Shown here: positions 1 to 16,675 of the stretch, one piece after another
How the letters are laid out: each line of letters begins with the position of its first letter
Numbering within the stretch: the stretch's first letter is position 1
Source: Perca fluviatilis
Lineage: Eukaryota; Chordata; Actinopteri; Perciformes; Percidae
Direction: 5' to 3'
NCBI RefSeq assembly: GCF_010015445.1
Contig: NC_053118.1
Coordinates: 12,112,937-12,176,936 of the forward strand
DNA length: 64,000 nucleotides
Position numbers and translations under genes: made by a program
The notes under the pieces: model-generated
What the model saw: the letters and a program-made list of their open reading frames with translations, nothing else
The model's database searches: none
Told to the model about the DNA's origin: nothing

Positions 1-416
1 ACGCGGATTTCGGTGCCTTATTTAGGTGCCACTTAGATGCCTGCGCTTCTTTCTGATGCTCCGAAAACGGACGTTAGAGGGAACTGAAACATTGCCGCAC
101 AGGAGGCCAGTCAACACTACACTTAGCAGCAGGTAACGTTAGCGTTGTTTACAGCTAAACGGTGTAAAGTGTGTCTGTATTTCACTGGAGAGGACTCCAA
201 CACCGGACTGTAGCTGCCGTTGTCTGAAAAACACAGTCATGATGTTATGTTGCTCGCTTCGCCAGCCTCGTGGTGCATTCACTGTAATTGTAAAATACCC
301 TTTTCCCATCCAGTGGTTGTTTTCACCGTTTTGTGCTCCTTTTTTTTTTTTAGATCAACTTTATATTGTTTTATATCTTTGAACATACAGAACAGACAAA
401 TAAGGTGCTCCTTTTT

Positions 417-495
<79 letters not shown>

Positions 496-535
496 TTCGG
501 TTCAGGCACCGTTTTAAAAGTATCGTATCATGTTG
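1..535 (-). mobile_element. hAT-type MITE copy, truncated at the window edge
   Basis: Positions 1-330 match the reverse complement of the element at 11586-12258 over long stretches, for example the words around the shared taaacggtgtaaagtgtg and aaaataccc-ttttcccat motifs. The match resumes at about 497-535 (ggcaccgttttaaaagtatcg) after a (TA)n expansion. The terminal inverted repeat at the right end is lost and the left end is outside the window. It contains no transposase reading frame, so it is a non-autonomous, degraded copy. Confidence 0.65.
421..493. repeat. (TA)n microsatellite, 73 bp
   Basis: An uninterrupted TA repeat lies inside the degraded hAT copy at the left edge. It replaces sequence present in the related copy at 11.6-12.3 kb. 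Confidence 0.95.
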
Positions 536-540
536 ATAAG

Positions 541-686
541 AGAATTAAAATGAGAAAAAAAAATAATGGGACAAAAAGAAATCAAGGGACATTTAAAATA
601 GATAAAAATGTGCGATTAATTGCGAGTTAACTATGACATTAATGCGATTAATCGCGATTAAATATTTTAATCGTTTGACAGCACTA
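541..686. mobile_element. hAT-type MITE fragment (cgattaatcgcgattaa family)
   Basis: The right terminus reads cgtttgacagcacta, preceded by tgcgattaatcgcgatt, which is the terminal motif of a common fish hAT non-autonomous family (end tagtgctgtca on the other strand). The left end is not identifiable because it abuts the degraded copy at 1-535. Confidence 0.5.
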
Positions 687-748
687 GTCAAAACAGACGA
701 TTGGTACTGGGTAAAGTTAACCCAATATCTGTGCTTTTGAAACCAGCA

Positions 749-1096
749 TAGGGCTGGGCAATATATCGATATCTGAGGCTAGATATCATCTTAAATTTTG
801 GATATCGTAATATCCTGATATGACACAAGTGTTGTCTTTTCCTGGTTTTAAAGGCTGCATTACAGTAGAGCGATGTCATTTTCTGAACACACCAGACTGT
901 TCTAGCTGTTCTAATTGCTTTTACCCACATAGTTATTATATCAACATAACTGATGATTATTTATAAAAAATCTCATTGTGTGCATATTTTGTGAAAGCAC
1001 CAATTGTCAACCCTTCAATATCGCCACAATATCGATATCGAGGTATTTGCTCAAAAATATCGGGATATTTGATTTTCGCCATATTGCCAAGCTCTA
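749..1096. mobile_element. Complete hAT-type MITE, 348 bp
   Basis: Terminal inverted repeats are tagggctgggcaatat on the left and, reversed, tagagcttggcaatat on the right. The flanks are an 8-bp target duplication, aaccagca at 741-748 and acccagca at 1097-1104 (7 of 8 match). The ends are rich in atcgatat. It has no coding capacity. The 8-bp duplication and tag/cta ends are hAT superfamily features. Confidence 0.85.
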
Positions 1097-1104
1097 ACCC
1101 AGCA

Positions 1105-4100
1105 ATTTCTAGTCTGTGGCATCCGGTACAATTAAGTTGAACAGACTTCCGGAAAAATTCATAATATGAATTACGAGCAGTTGTCCCGAATCCTGACCAT
1201 CCTGTTTTTCCCGAAAATTAGACTAAACCCAAATTTGGATTAGTTATAGCCTAATAAAACATTAAATACTGATTGTTGTGAAACAGTATTCTATTGTTAT
1301 GTTCTGACCCTACATGAATTATGGCTGTTGTAGTTTTCTTTTAAGCTGTGTACAATAGTGCCATGAATTGATAAGCAACTGCGCATAGCGGCGATGCTAG
1401 TTTTGACTTTCAGTTTTGACTTTCACGCCAACCGTTGCTACGCCCACCCCCATCTCCCCTGTCCCGAATTTCACCCATTCCCATCCGATCACCCTAGGTA
1501 CTGGAACGGCATTCCTGGGAAATTTGAACTTTTGTCACAAAGCAATGTGAACCTGTGTGGTAGGAAACACTTTACCCTGGCAGTGATGGAAAACAACCTC
1601 TGGTTTAATATCAAATGGGCACGAATGTCAATGTCTCTTATTCACAAAAAGATCCAGTCTATGGACACAATAACACATCTGTATGTCTGTGACTGTTCAT
1701 TTTCTGTCTGTCAGTTCACTTCTAAACATTTAATGCATTGTTATACATGGTGTTCTTCTTGTGATCGCCACACTGGGGAAATGGAATGAAAAGCATCTTA
1801 TTTTCTCCAAGACACTACAATGAACGACAAGAAGACTAGATTAAAAAAGAAGAAGGTGGATAAAGCTAGCGCCCATATTTCAGATTTTTTAAACAGCTGT
1901 GTTGTCCTAACTATAGCTGTCGTGGACAAAAGTTAGGAAACAGCTGGCAGAGTTTCTTATAGTTTTTCCTTTGAAAACGACTGAACATCCAGTTTGCTGC
2001 CTGCTGCGCGCCGCCACAATGTGAATGCAACATAGGAAAAGCTATGAGCTGAAAAATTAGGTTGAAATCGAACAAACTGCTGTATTGTAATTGGTTAAAA
2101 GGTAACTGAAAAACCATTACGAGAGCTACCAGATGTAGGGAGCGCTCAACCCTCACCGTGCAAAGCCGCAGAAACCTGGGGAAGAAGAGGGATTCCATGT
2201 GGGAAAGATGAAAGGGGAGGAGGGGATGAGCTCTGAAGTTATGGGACTATGCTTCAGCTCTTTTTGAGGAGAAGCACACACATACACACACCCTTTAGTG
2301 GTCCGCTGGGCCCCAAAGAAATGAGTGTGTGCGGGCTCATCCAGCCTCCTGTGCCAGTCCTAATGATGGCCTCCACCTGCTGCTTTAATGTCACAGCTGG
2401 AGCGCCCTCCATCCCTCACTGACTCTGACTGCCATCAGCAGCAGGTAGCTCCCCTCTGCACACTCCTCCCTCCATCTCCTCTGCCATCTCAGCTTCCTTC
2501 ATCTCTCCTCACTTCCATCTTCTGTTTCTCCTACCACTTATCCCAATATCACCTCCTCCCATCCATCTCTCTGCTACACTTCTGCCCACACTTCTTATTA
2601 TCTTGCAGCAACTACATTGTTTAGCATACCCCCCAATCCTGTCCATATTTCCCCCCAATTCTTCATCATCATCTTCGTCCTTTTTTAATTGAACCCAACT
2701 TGCATGCAGGGTAAGTTAAGGAGCACCAGGATTTATGGGAAATGTGGTCTTAATTTAGAGATATGCAAGAACAGTCAACTAGCCACTGGTGTGTCAGTCA
2801 GTCACTCCAAAAGGCATCACAACTAATTTGACAATAATGTATTGACAGAAGAAATGTCATACAAACATTAGCACATTTAATGTCTAAGGATGAAGCACCC
2901 ACAATCTATATTTTACCATTGAAGGGAGACCCATAGCATAACAAAATTACTTTTCTCAATGTCACAACTAATTTACTCTTCTGAGTAAACATAATGGGTT
3001 TCTTCCTTTTTATTTTTTATAAACCCATCCTGGAGAAGCAGAAAACCTGCAGGTAAGTTGACAAGTCTAATCTGAGAAGCTTTGACAGGCAGGCGAACTG
3101 ACAGGAGAACAGAAACCAACACTTGGCTGACAGCAACCCTGCAGCGCTGAGACAGCTGCCGACATGTCAGACAGACAGATAAACAGACAGGAACAAGAAG
3201 TCGAAAGATAAGATATTTATTGACAGACAGAGCGGCCGCTTTCCTGACAGACAGACCGACAGGAAGACATCAAAAATAAGGACTGAGGAAGGAGGGATGA
3301 TCTGCTGAGCTCACAAGCTGAGTTTAGTGGATGTTCTACAAGCGGGCCTATAGCAGTAGACCGGGGGATCTAAATGTGGTGTCAAATTTGCAGATGCGGA
3401 GATAGATGGTGATGGAATGATGAAGAAAGAAAAAGCCACAGGAGAGAAAGAAGGGAAATGAAGGAATATGAAAAACCATGATGGAGTATCGAGATAAGCT
3501 GGAGTGAATATGAACTGGGGGGGGAGGAGCAGAGGCAAACGCAGTTTGTGGCGCTGTCGCTCTGTTTGAGGAAGGCAAGAGGGGACTTCGCATCAATATG
3601 GCTTGGGCTTCTAAGAGATCCGCTTATGGAAACAACACATCATGTAACAGATATTGGGCAGGAAAATAAATAAATAAAACATCGGAATTGATTTTGTTTG
3701 GGTTTTTTTTTTTTTTGTATGCCTGCGCCAGAGCAAAGCAAGCACTTGATCTATTCTAAGATGATCTTGATAAAAAATAAAAGAGAGGCAAAGTGTTTCT
3801 CTGGCGACTGATCAACGTCAAGCCTCTCAATGAAACAGACACCTCTCACTTATGATGCCGCCGCTTGTGCGTGCGCGCCCGTGTCTGCGTGTGTGTCCTC
3901 TAGTCTTAGAGGAGGTACATAAAAAGCTCACTTTGCCTCTCCAAAGGGTTTTTTTTTTGGATCATCTGCTGAGGCAGGTGATGGGGCTTGACGGATTGAT
4001 TGAGGCAAAGTTCTCATCGACAGTGGCAGCGCCCCATAGAGTTCCCAGCTCCAGTGCACACTGTTCCATTAAAGGATCATTTAGAGGGAGAGCAAGTTCC

Positions 4101-5129
4101 ACCTGCACTTATGCAGAGCACACCCTAATGTGAGATGAAACAGACATTTTCAAGCTACGGGAAAGGGAGGGAAGGAGGAAGGAGGGGAAAAAAAAGAAAG
4201 AAAAAAAAAATTATAATAATGAAAAATAAAAATTCAGTCCCTTCCCAACAGCGCATTTCCATCTTCGAGAGAACGGCGATTGATGAAGTAATCTATTATT
4301 GATATCATCATCGTTATGCGCCGATGGCAGTTTCAGTGTTAAAGGAGCCCCCAGCTCTGAGCGTCATAGCACTGTTTGCATATTATGCTACTCAGCATCA
4401 TTATATTTTCTAATTAACTGCTTTAATTTGGGATTTAAATTCCTAAGTGAGGGGAGAAACTTGAAAACGCTGAACAAGAGAGAATAACACTGTATTTGGT
4501 GTCGAGATGAAAGGAGAGGTGTAGTAAGAACAAGGTACAGACAGTAACACAAGTGGCTATATAGCCCTTTTCAAAACAGACGTGTATTAGCTGCCATAGC
4601 ACAAATAAGATTAACCTTTATGGATAAAAAAAAAAGAGAGAGAAAACTCTGACTGACGACTGAACATGTCCTGAGAAACATTTTAAATGAAATACATATA
4701 ACGTTCTAAACTGCTGCTGTGTTATGGGGAGGTGAAAAAGTCTCATTTTACACAACAAAACAAAATGAACCAAAAATTGCTGGTTGTTAAAGGCCGTTAG
4801 CTTCTCTTGCTAATGCATCTCTCGCCTTCCTCCCCTTCCTCTCTGCAGTGCAGTTAAAGATATGAAAAATATATGTGCTTCTTTTGCTCCCCCTCTCTTC
4901 CACCGCGGCGTGTTAAATCATTAAAGAGAAGTCCTGCTCATTATCTCTCTAAACAAAACTTCTCTTAAACCAAATAAATCACCGTTGCGCAGCGCAGCTA
5001 ACAGCCGTGAAGGGATAAATTACAAAGCGCCTCACTGGCAGCACTGGTATTTTAAAAAGCTTGCTGCACAATTTCTATGATGTGCAGTAATTTGTAATGC
5101 AGGTTTCCTTATGTTTATAAGGTCTCTTC

Positions 5130-5131
<2 letters not shown>
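1105..5131. other. Non-coding stretch, no gene seen
   Basis: Unique-looking intronic DNA with a CT-rich tract (about 2400-2640), purine-rich patches and A-runs near 4180-4210. Reading frames here are short and have no domain or splice context. The block 4900-5060 is AT-rich with TAAT-type motifs and could be regulatory. Confidence 0.5.
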
Positions 5132-5170
<39 letters not shown>

Positions 5171-5194
5171 TGTGTCTGTGTCTGTGTGTGTGTG
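5132..5194. repeat. (GT)n microsatellite with tctg interruptions
   Basis: Pure GT to about 5169, then three tctg units and more GT. The interrupted end suggests an older allele than the pure tracts elsewhere. Confidence 0.95.
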
Positions 5195-7389
<2,195 letters not shown>

Positions 7390-9395
7390 AAGGATGTCTT
7401 TGTTAGGCTATGGCTGCCGTTGTCTTGACACCCACCATCTGCCACCAAGAGTGAAGAGTGAAGAGAAGACTTTCTTTCTGGAAACTCGCCCTCCACCCCG
7501 CAAACCCCACCCCACGCCCCTCTCGACAAAAACACCCTGCGAGGTTTTACTCAGACAAGTGCTGGCCTCCCTCCCACCGCTGACACTCTCTGGTGCTCTA
7601 CAGGTTGAATCGCGGCTCAATAAACAGCCAATTTCTACCTTTTCTAATGCCTTATTTAAGTCCTTTCTGAAATGAATGAAGTGGTAAACAAACACTAACG
7701 ATTTACGGTGCGAGAGCCAAACATTCCTTCTTTTTTTCCAAGAGCAAAGAAAACCTTGTGAAAATGTGAAGATCTCGTTCGCTTATTTAGTAAAGCCTCG
7801 TCCCATTGAAGTGGGTGTGCGTGTGAGTGTGGGGAGCGAGAGGGAGGGAGGGCAAATTGCAAAGCGCCTCCTCAGTCCCATTCTACAGACAAGAGATGTA
7901 TCACAGAGAGCAAGCACTCAAAAGTAAATAAATAAATAAGTAAATAAAGTGTGCTATGCAGATGAGGGTGACAAAGCCTCCATCTCGGCCTATTCTGCAA
8001 TGCACTGGCCATTCATCACCTGCGCATGCAAACAACCGGCTCCAGTCCTTAGCATATTCGCATATTCTAATGAAGGCTTGCATGCAAATGAGGACGACCT
8101 TTTCCTTTTGGCTTTTCCTTTTTTTTTCCTTCTTCTTTTTCTTTACAACTGTACATTAACAGGAGGGGAGTGGAGAGTAGTGGCTGTAATGGCTATTAGA
8201 GCGACAGGCTGAGTACGTGACGTAGTGATCTAAACTCGGGGACGCTGTAATTAGGCTAATCTATTACCAGACGGCGGCTGTCAAAGATCTTTATAGCAAA
8301 GGACGGACTTGTCAGACACTTTATTTATTAAAACTGGCTGTGGATCTTTGTCAACTGACGGTCAGTTAGAGCCACAGAAAAATGTTCCCGCATAGTGACA
8401 TGGGATCAGACATGTCGAACAGACCCAACACAGGCACCCATGGGACCTTAGCGCTGCCCCCTGGACCTTTGAGGTGCTAGAGAATGTGCAAGCTAATATT
8501 TGCTGTGGGTGTCTAGCCTCATACCAACAGACTGATATTGGCTTTAACCTGAATATTAAATATAGTCCAAAAAGGCTCAAATGAATGCACCTTTTTTAAA
8601 CAATTAGTGATTGACTGAAGAATTAAATGACTGCAATGGGTGAACAACTCTTAACCTGAGCAGTTTGAGTTGAGCATAGTTATAATTTTGAAAAAGCATA
8701 TGCTTTTTCATACTTCTTTCCCTTTAACAAATATTTTCAAAAGCATTTATAATAAAGACGTGTCAATCTGAGGTCTGTCTGTGTACCGTAAGCTTTTAAA
8801 TCCCATATTGGCTACTCTTAACATCTAGCTGTCTGTCTTTGCATCCGACTCCCCGAGCCTGGCCTCTCCTCTCTCTCTTTCTGTCACCAGTGACCAGTGG
8901 AGGGGAGGGCAGACCAGCCGTCACCAGCCTCCCCTCTCCTGTCCACCAGGCAGGGTCCTGCGCTGTCGGCGGGGAGGCGGGAGAAAGTTATGCCTCCTTA
9001 CTGTGACTTTGAACTTTCTCAGATGAGGCATAAATATTGAAATATTGAAATGAAAGATGCGGCGGGCGCAGAGGGGATGGGAGGGGAGGTGGAAGAGGAG
9101 GAGGGGGGAGGGAGGGAGCGAGGGGAAAGGGAGAGAGGATAGACGGATTGGGGGGGTAGAAGAGACAGGAGGCCCACTGAGAGAAGAGACAAGGCCCTCA
9201 CCCCTCTGCCAGGCTGCATTCTAGCAGGCCGACAGTTATGGATAGGAAACATTACTGCTGCTGGTAATTAAAGCAAAAACTAATACTGTCTCTTGGATGA
9301 GGGGGTTTCATAGTGAGCATCCATTTGTCACTGCTGCACACTCGCCAAGGCCAGATTAAATCACACACATATTTAGACCTGCTGTGCACAGAGGC

Positions 9396-9396
<1 letters not shown>
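7390..9396. other. Non-coding stretch, possible regulatory block at 8020-8340
   Basis: No gene seen. The part from 8020 to 8340 contains octamer-like atgcaaat, repeated catattc/gcatattc words, taattaggctaat and a tctttatagcaaag segment, which resembles conserved enhancer DNA more than repeat DNA. A purine-rich run lies at 9060-9180. Confidence 0.45.

Positions 9397-9437
<41 letters not shown>
9397..9437. repeat. (CTAT)n tetranucleotide microsatellite
   Basis: About ten perfect CTAT units. Confidence 0.97.
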
Positions 9438-9497
9438 ACGTAAAGATTTTGAATATTTACTGTAAACACTATTGCCAGCTTTAATCTAAAACCAGTG

Positions 9498-11321
<1,824 letters not shown>

Positions 11322-11387
<66 letters not shown>
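11322..11387. repeat. (GT)n microsatellite, 66 bp
   Basis: Perfect GT repeat. Confidence 0.97.
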
Positions 11388-11390
<3 letters not shown>

Positions 11391-11585
11391 CTATACCAAC
11401 AGGTCTGAATACTTTCACGAGCAATGAGTTAAAGGTACAAAAAATAAGTAAAAGTAAACTGTGCTACATGTGCAGATCTTTCTGTGCTATTCTACTGGGC
11501 CCAGTTTTTGTCAAAACTGTTACTTAAAGTAGAAATATTTGGTTTACACTTATTCCCACTAGTTGTTCTGATGGTCCCTTTTTAC

Positions 11586-12258
11586 TAGTGTTGGGTATCG
11601 TTTGGGTTTTTTCCGATACCGGTGCTTAAAGCCATACTTTGCCAATGCCTAAACGGTGCCTCAACCGATACTTAAAAAAAAGAAGAGCACAAAACGACAG
11701 TTGGCGACATTAAAGAACGCCTTGTTTATTGCTGCGGCCATATTGTCAAAATTAAACGATTTATTAATAATGTAATAACAATAAGTTATTTCCACCAGCG
11801 AATTTCCGCTAAATGACAAAAACAACCACTAGATGGGAAAAGGGTATTTTACAATAACTTTGAATGCACCACAAGGCTTACCAGTATCAAGTGAACGCGC
11901 CGTCTGTGTTGTTTTTCCGATAACGGCAGCTGCACACTGTTGTACGTCCCGGTGTTGGAATCCTCTACAGTGAAACACATTCACACTTTACACCGTTTAG
12001 CATTAGCTGTCAGCATTTTAACCATGTTTAATCCAGCTGCTAGCTAACGGTAGGCTAACGTTACCTGCTATCAAGTGTAGTATTAACTAGCGTCCCGTGC
12101 AGCAATGCTTCTGTTGCTTGTAACGTTAGTTTCAGAGCATCAGGGAGAAGCGCAGGCATTTCAGTGGCACCTAACGCCACGTTGCTATTCGGTCCAGTAG
12201 AAACCGGTTGTTTAGGCACCGGTGCCATTTTGGCACCGGGTTTTGGTACCCAAACCTA
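11586..12258 (+). mobile_element. hAT-type MITE, 673 bp, old copy
   Basis: The left end tagtgttgggtatcg pairs with a right end that reads taggtttgggtacc on the other strand. The flanking octamers ctttttac and tgtttaac match at 5 of 8 positions, which suits an old insertion. It is related in inverse orientation to the copy at 1-535. There is no transposase frame. Its ends resemble those of the 55943-56880 element. Confidence 0.75.
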
Positions 12259-12539
12259 TGTTTAACGCAAATGCAAAAATTATAGGAAGATCCAACGTAT
12301 CCATCATCTGTTGGCAAATACATCAGGGCACTTTGTGACATTGACTGTCCAGTTGAGCCCTCCATATAATAAAGAAAATAGCACCATAACAAACTCAACC
12401 TTCATGAATGCAACATTACACACAAAAATGCATTACACACTGATCTCAGTCAGTGCAAAACCAACACACCGACAAGGTCATGTAGTAGCACAAAGATGGT
12501 GACAATATCAAAGAACAAGAAACTCAAGAATTACTACTT

Positions 12540-12890
12540 TAAAGCTATAGTGCGTATAGTTTCTGTGTCCCCCATGAGGAATGCTAAGTAATGACAACAA
12601 TTCCGTGGGTGCGTCCACATGATACAAGCCTTCTGTGATCGCACTTCACACCCCTCCACGCAGTTGCTAGTAGCCAAGGAGGACACAGAGGATTAAAAAA
12701 ATATGATGCACTCTTCAGAAAAGGTCATTATCTTTAATTGAGTTTCTGCGCACGAAAGTCGCCGGACGACACCAGTTTCTGATCATAGCCATACTGAGAA
12801 ATACAGAGAGTTGTGTGGAGCTGATAGTCCTAACTAGCTCTGTATCAATGGACGTTCATTATTATAAAAAAGTCACGCACTAAAGCTTTA
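12540..12890. mobile_element. Probable MITE, about 350 bp
   Basis: Inverted termini taaagctatagtgcgt on the left and, reversed, taaagctttagtgcgt on the right bound a 350-bp unit with no reading frame. Target duplications were not resolved, so the superfamily is unknown. Confidence 0.6.
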
Positions 12891-13722
12891 CCTATTTGTA
12901 GGAATTGTTTAACTGTTTTGTCCAAGTCCCTTAGGATTGACTCATCTCCCACTTAAACACTGTCAATAATCTGCTAATTAAATTAAAGTCAAGGGCTTCA
13001 ATTTACCAGAAAATGTTCCATACTTTCGGTCACATGGCGGCCTTTAAACAAAACAGATCCTCAGTCGTATTCCACATTCTTAGATAAATATTTTCACTTT
13101 CACTCAGAGCAGATTGTCTTCTGTTGCCAAGGCGATGCCGCAACGACCGTAATGTGGAACACGCGGTTTATTCAGTCGTTAATGACTACCGTCTCCCACT
13201 TAAGGCGCCACATGCAAAAATGCGTCCATTGTGTAAAAATATATTGGATCTAATCAGATCTGGCACCATAAATCATCGGTGGCTGTGTTCCTTTAGGACA
13301 ATTTACTGCAAGTAAACATAAGCTAGGTGAGGAGTGGGGGTGGTGGACTGGAGATTGTATGTGCAAGACAGAGTGTATCCACATGTGAGTGTCGATATTT
13401 CATAGCAGCAGTAGAAGTGTGTGCATGTTTCCAGAGAGGAAAATATAGTTCTGCCTATATTTTATATATGAAACAGTAGTTGTATCAAATGTTCCACAAA
13501 GGTTGAGGAGATATCGAGTATGTTTTTGATTGATGAACAGATCACAATTGAACAGGAAACACAAATCTACCCGGGGTTGCCCTTTCACCAAAGAGCCAAG
13601 ACAAACCCAAATATGGCTCTACGGCTCTTCTGAGTCTGATAATAGGCCAATAGGTTCAATAATGGCAGCTACGTTCAACCTAACCGCCAGCACACAAGTG
13701 AGGCTGTCAGTATGAGTATTTG

Positions 13723-13723
<1 letters not shown>
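12891..13723. other. Non-coding stretch, no gene seen
   Basis: Unique-looking intronic DNA without transposon ends, exon signals or tandem repeats. Confidence 0.5.

Positions 13724-13811
<88 letters not shown>
13724..13811. repeat. (CA)n microsatellite, 88 bp
   Basis: Perfect CA repeat, the first of three CA tracts within 350 bp. Confidence 0.97.
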
Positions 13812-13814
<3 letters not shown>

Positions 13815-13904
13815 TAAGAAGCAGGGATTCTAGAAATATTCCCTTATTGATCTGTTGTGGGAAGATGCTATCTCTTTACATAAGGAGCAGACCACTGGAG
13901 CCAG

Positions 13905-13928
13905 CACACACACACACACACACACACA
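13905..13928. repeat. (CA)n microsatellite, short
   Basis: Twelve CA units between two longer CA tracts. Confidence 0.95.
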
Positions 13929-14001
13929 GTGTATGGTCTCATCTAAAAACACAGGATACATATTGCGATACTCGCCGCACAAAACCAAACCCACCCACAG
14001 A

Positions 14002-14002
<1 letters not shown>

Positions 14003-14073
<71 letters not shown>
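14003..14073. repeat. (CA)n microsatellite, 71 bp
   Basis: Perfect CA repeat. Confidence 0.97.
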
Positions 14074-14075
<2 letters not shown>

Positions 14076-14844
14076 CATGAATGTCCTAAGAAGTAAAGCT
14101 TACCGAGTACAAATACAGCCATATCAAGACAAAAATACCATACAGCGCAATTACTAACCGGCCAAAACACTGTTTACTTATTTATTGATGAAGTTAATTG
14201 CTCGTTAAAATTGCACATGAATTCTTTGGCAAAAACTGCATAAACATTTCATGTTCCGTCTAAAAGGACGAAACTTTGGGGTAAATGGAAAGCAAAAAAA
14301 AAAAAAAAGATATCACACTCCACTCTTCACTAAACACATGTACAAATCTTGAATTCTTCACCACAACAAATTGCTTATATTTATTCTGCACTGCTGGAAA
14401 ATTAGTTATTTTAGAAAGGGACCGGGAAAGTATTTTTTATTTTTTTTTGCCAATACACCAAAAGGACTGTCGGGGAGACATGCAACATAGTGCACGCTAT
14501 TAGTTTCGACTGCTCGAGCTTCCCATTCCTGTACGTACAGTGTACCGCAAATAGGACCATCACTTTTCATTACCTGCTGTTTCCAGCAGAGCTTCACTCT
14601 ATCATTGCCACGGCATGCTAATGTAAAGCCGGCTACTGTCATGTAAATTAAACTGTTGGTTTTGTTTGCCTTCCCTCCTTCGGCTGATTGTCAGAGCGAC
14701 TTGCCAGGAGCAGCAGGTGGGTTTGTTTGTTTGTTTGTTTGTTTGTGTAGGAGTGCACCAGTGTGCCGGGTTGGCTGTTTGTGTGCCGCGGCTGCTGCTT
14801 TATGCGCACAGGCTCTGGCTGCACAGCAACAAGTAAGCTTGCGA
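14074..14844. other. Non-coding stretch, no gene seen
   Basis: Includes an A15 run near 14294 and a (GTTT)n patch at 14718-14745. No exon or element ends were seen. Confidence 0.5.

Positions 14845-14939
<95 letters not shown>
14845..14939. repeat. (GT)n microsatellite, 95 bp
   Basis: Perfect GT repeat. Confidence 0.97.
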
Positions 14940-14941
<2 letters not shown>

Positions 14942-16084
14942 CGAGTTAGGGAATCTGAAACACAGAAATGACACACCGCACACACAAACCTCCCAGTCAC
15001 CCAGATGCGCTCCTGACCCTAAGCTCAGCCACTGAAATGCAAAGTCGGATTCCTACTTGACGCTCTTCCCCCCCAGCGCAGGTACAACCAACTGTCACAA
15101 ACAATGGGGGAATATGCATACCGTGGGCTAGGGTTTGCTACAACATGCTCTCAATGTAAATCATATTTCACAGGTTTCCAAGAGACAAGCCAGTCAGCCA
15201 ACAAGTCAGCCACCCAGCCAGTCAGCCAGCCAGCGCAGCACTCTGCTGTCTCTGCCACTGGGTAATTGTCAGTGCGTGTATATAAAAAAATAAATAAATA
15301 CATAAAAAAATACACAAGCGACCCTGTTTACAGCGCTGCCTTAAAATATGGAAACGTGTCCCCTGTTCACTTGTAGACACAGTAAAATATCAGAGAAAAA
15401 GAAGAAGCCCTCATGATTCCTCATTATGAGACAAATGACAAGGACTCCCGTCTTTAATTAGACAGAAGGGAAGTGTAGACTGACATCCGTTAACAAGACA
15501 AACAATTCCTCAACATCTGCAAGGAGTGCGGTAGGAAGCTACAGTTTCCCTTGAAAAACAGAGCAGGGCAGCAGCTTTGAAACTCGTTCTGCTTAGCTGC
15601 AAGAGCAATGTGTTTATTACAGGGGATTTTTACACAGTTGGATCACAGAAGTTATTTTAAAGCATGGAAGGATTTGTCATTTTGAAGAAAATATAGGGAG
15701 TGCACTGGGTCAAGAAACTTGGTTTTGGTGAAGTAAAAAAATCTGGTGCTCTTCAAGGATAGGGCAAGTAGTCAAGTGAGAATAAAAAAAAAAAAAAAGG
15801 ACTGTCCAGTTTACTTTTAATAGGAGTCTATGGTATACTAGGTTGGCAGTTTAAAAATCATCCGAGACACTGTGATAGTAAGTTAGAAATCCTTTATCAA
15901 TACATGGTTAACCAGCGTGTTTTGACTCAAAGATTCCTCATCAGGGTATGATTTAGTCATTTTGTTTGGTCATATTGAGAGCACAGCAGTTGATAAGAGG
16001 GAGGTTTGCCACTAGTTTTTCAAAGCAACTCTTCACGTGGACTAAGACTGTGATGCTGTGAGCTGATGGTCAATTGGTAGAGAC
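14940..16084. other. Non-coding stretch, no gene seen
   Basis: Contains a (CAGC/CAGT)-type patch at 15190-15240 (gccagccagtcagcc words) and an A15 run near 15785. Nothing coding. Confidence 0.5.
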
Positions 16085-16675
16085 AGACATCTGGCGAGGT
16101 CGGTGACTCGAGTCTGTTCGGTGTGTTCCGTGCCGCCGTCAGTCGGAGGAGCCGTCGATTTGACATGTTGAATCGGAAGGCGTGCAGTCGGACTCAATGA
16201 CCAATCTGATTGGTGGAGTGCTAACCCGGAAATGACGAGCGGGATGAGCGTGACTAACTCCTCTCAAAATCTGACAAATCTTTTAAACTGACCTTTGTCG
16301 ATCTGAAATGAAGACCGATTCAGTAACTGCATGGCCTATTTCTCGCTTAAAATTTTTTCAGAAACACATGAACTATTTTCGTAAAATATGAGATCGTATT
16401 CCAAATGAGCCGCCATTATGGTCTGGCTTTGAAATTCGGGAGAAGCCAGGTCCACGTGACGCGTTCGTCCAATCAGCTGCCGGTTTTCATTTTTTTGGGC
16501 GGCAATACAGATTAGCGCCGCCTGCTGTTATGGAGACGTATTACGTCTCGCGTACACGCAGAACGTACGCTCAAGTCGGCGTCGCTTCGGTGCGTTCCGA
16601 GGCACTTTCAGTCAGTCCGACCGCCTTTTCTGCCGAAGGTCGGCCGTCGGGTTGGTGTATCAGAGCCTTAAGAAA
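16085..16675. mobile_element. Probable CpG-rich MITE
   Basis: A sharply bounded block richer in CpG than its surroundings, with imperfect inverted ends: ggaaggcg...gtcggactcaatga near 16176 against the reverse complement of the right part (aaaggcggtcggactgactga). It also has a direct internal similarity, ttcggtgtgttccgtg near 16118 and ttcggtgcgttccgag near 16587. No reading frame or clear target duplication, so the class is uncertain. Confidence 0.4.

Noticed and set aside
3300..3600. Overlapping minus-strand ORFs rich in Pro/Ser/Phe
   Set aside because: Low-complexity translations of purine-rich DNA, with no splice context.
14003..14073. Regularly spaced repeats suggesting an array such as CRISPR
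   Set aside because: Simple dinucleotide repeats in a vertebrate genome, with no direct-repeat/spacer structure.
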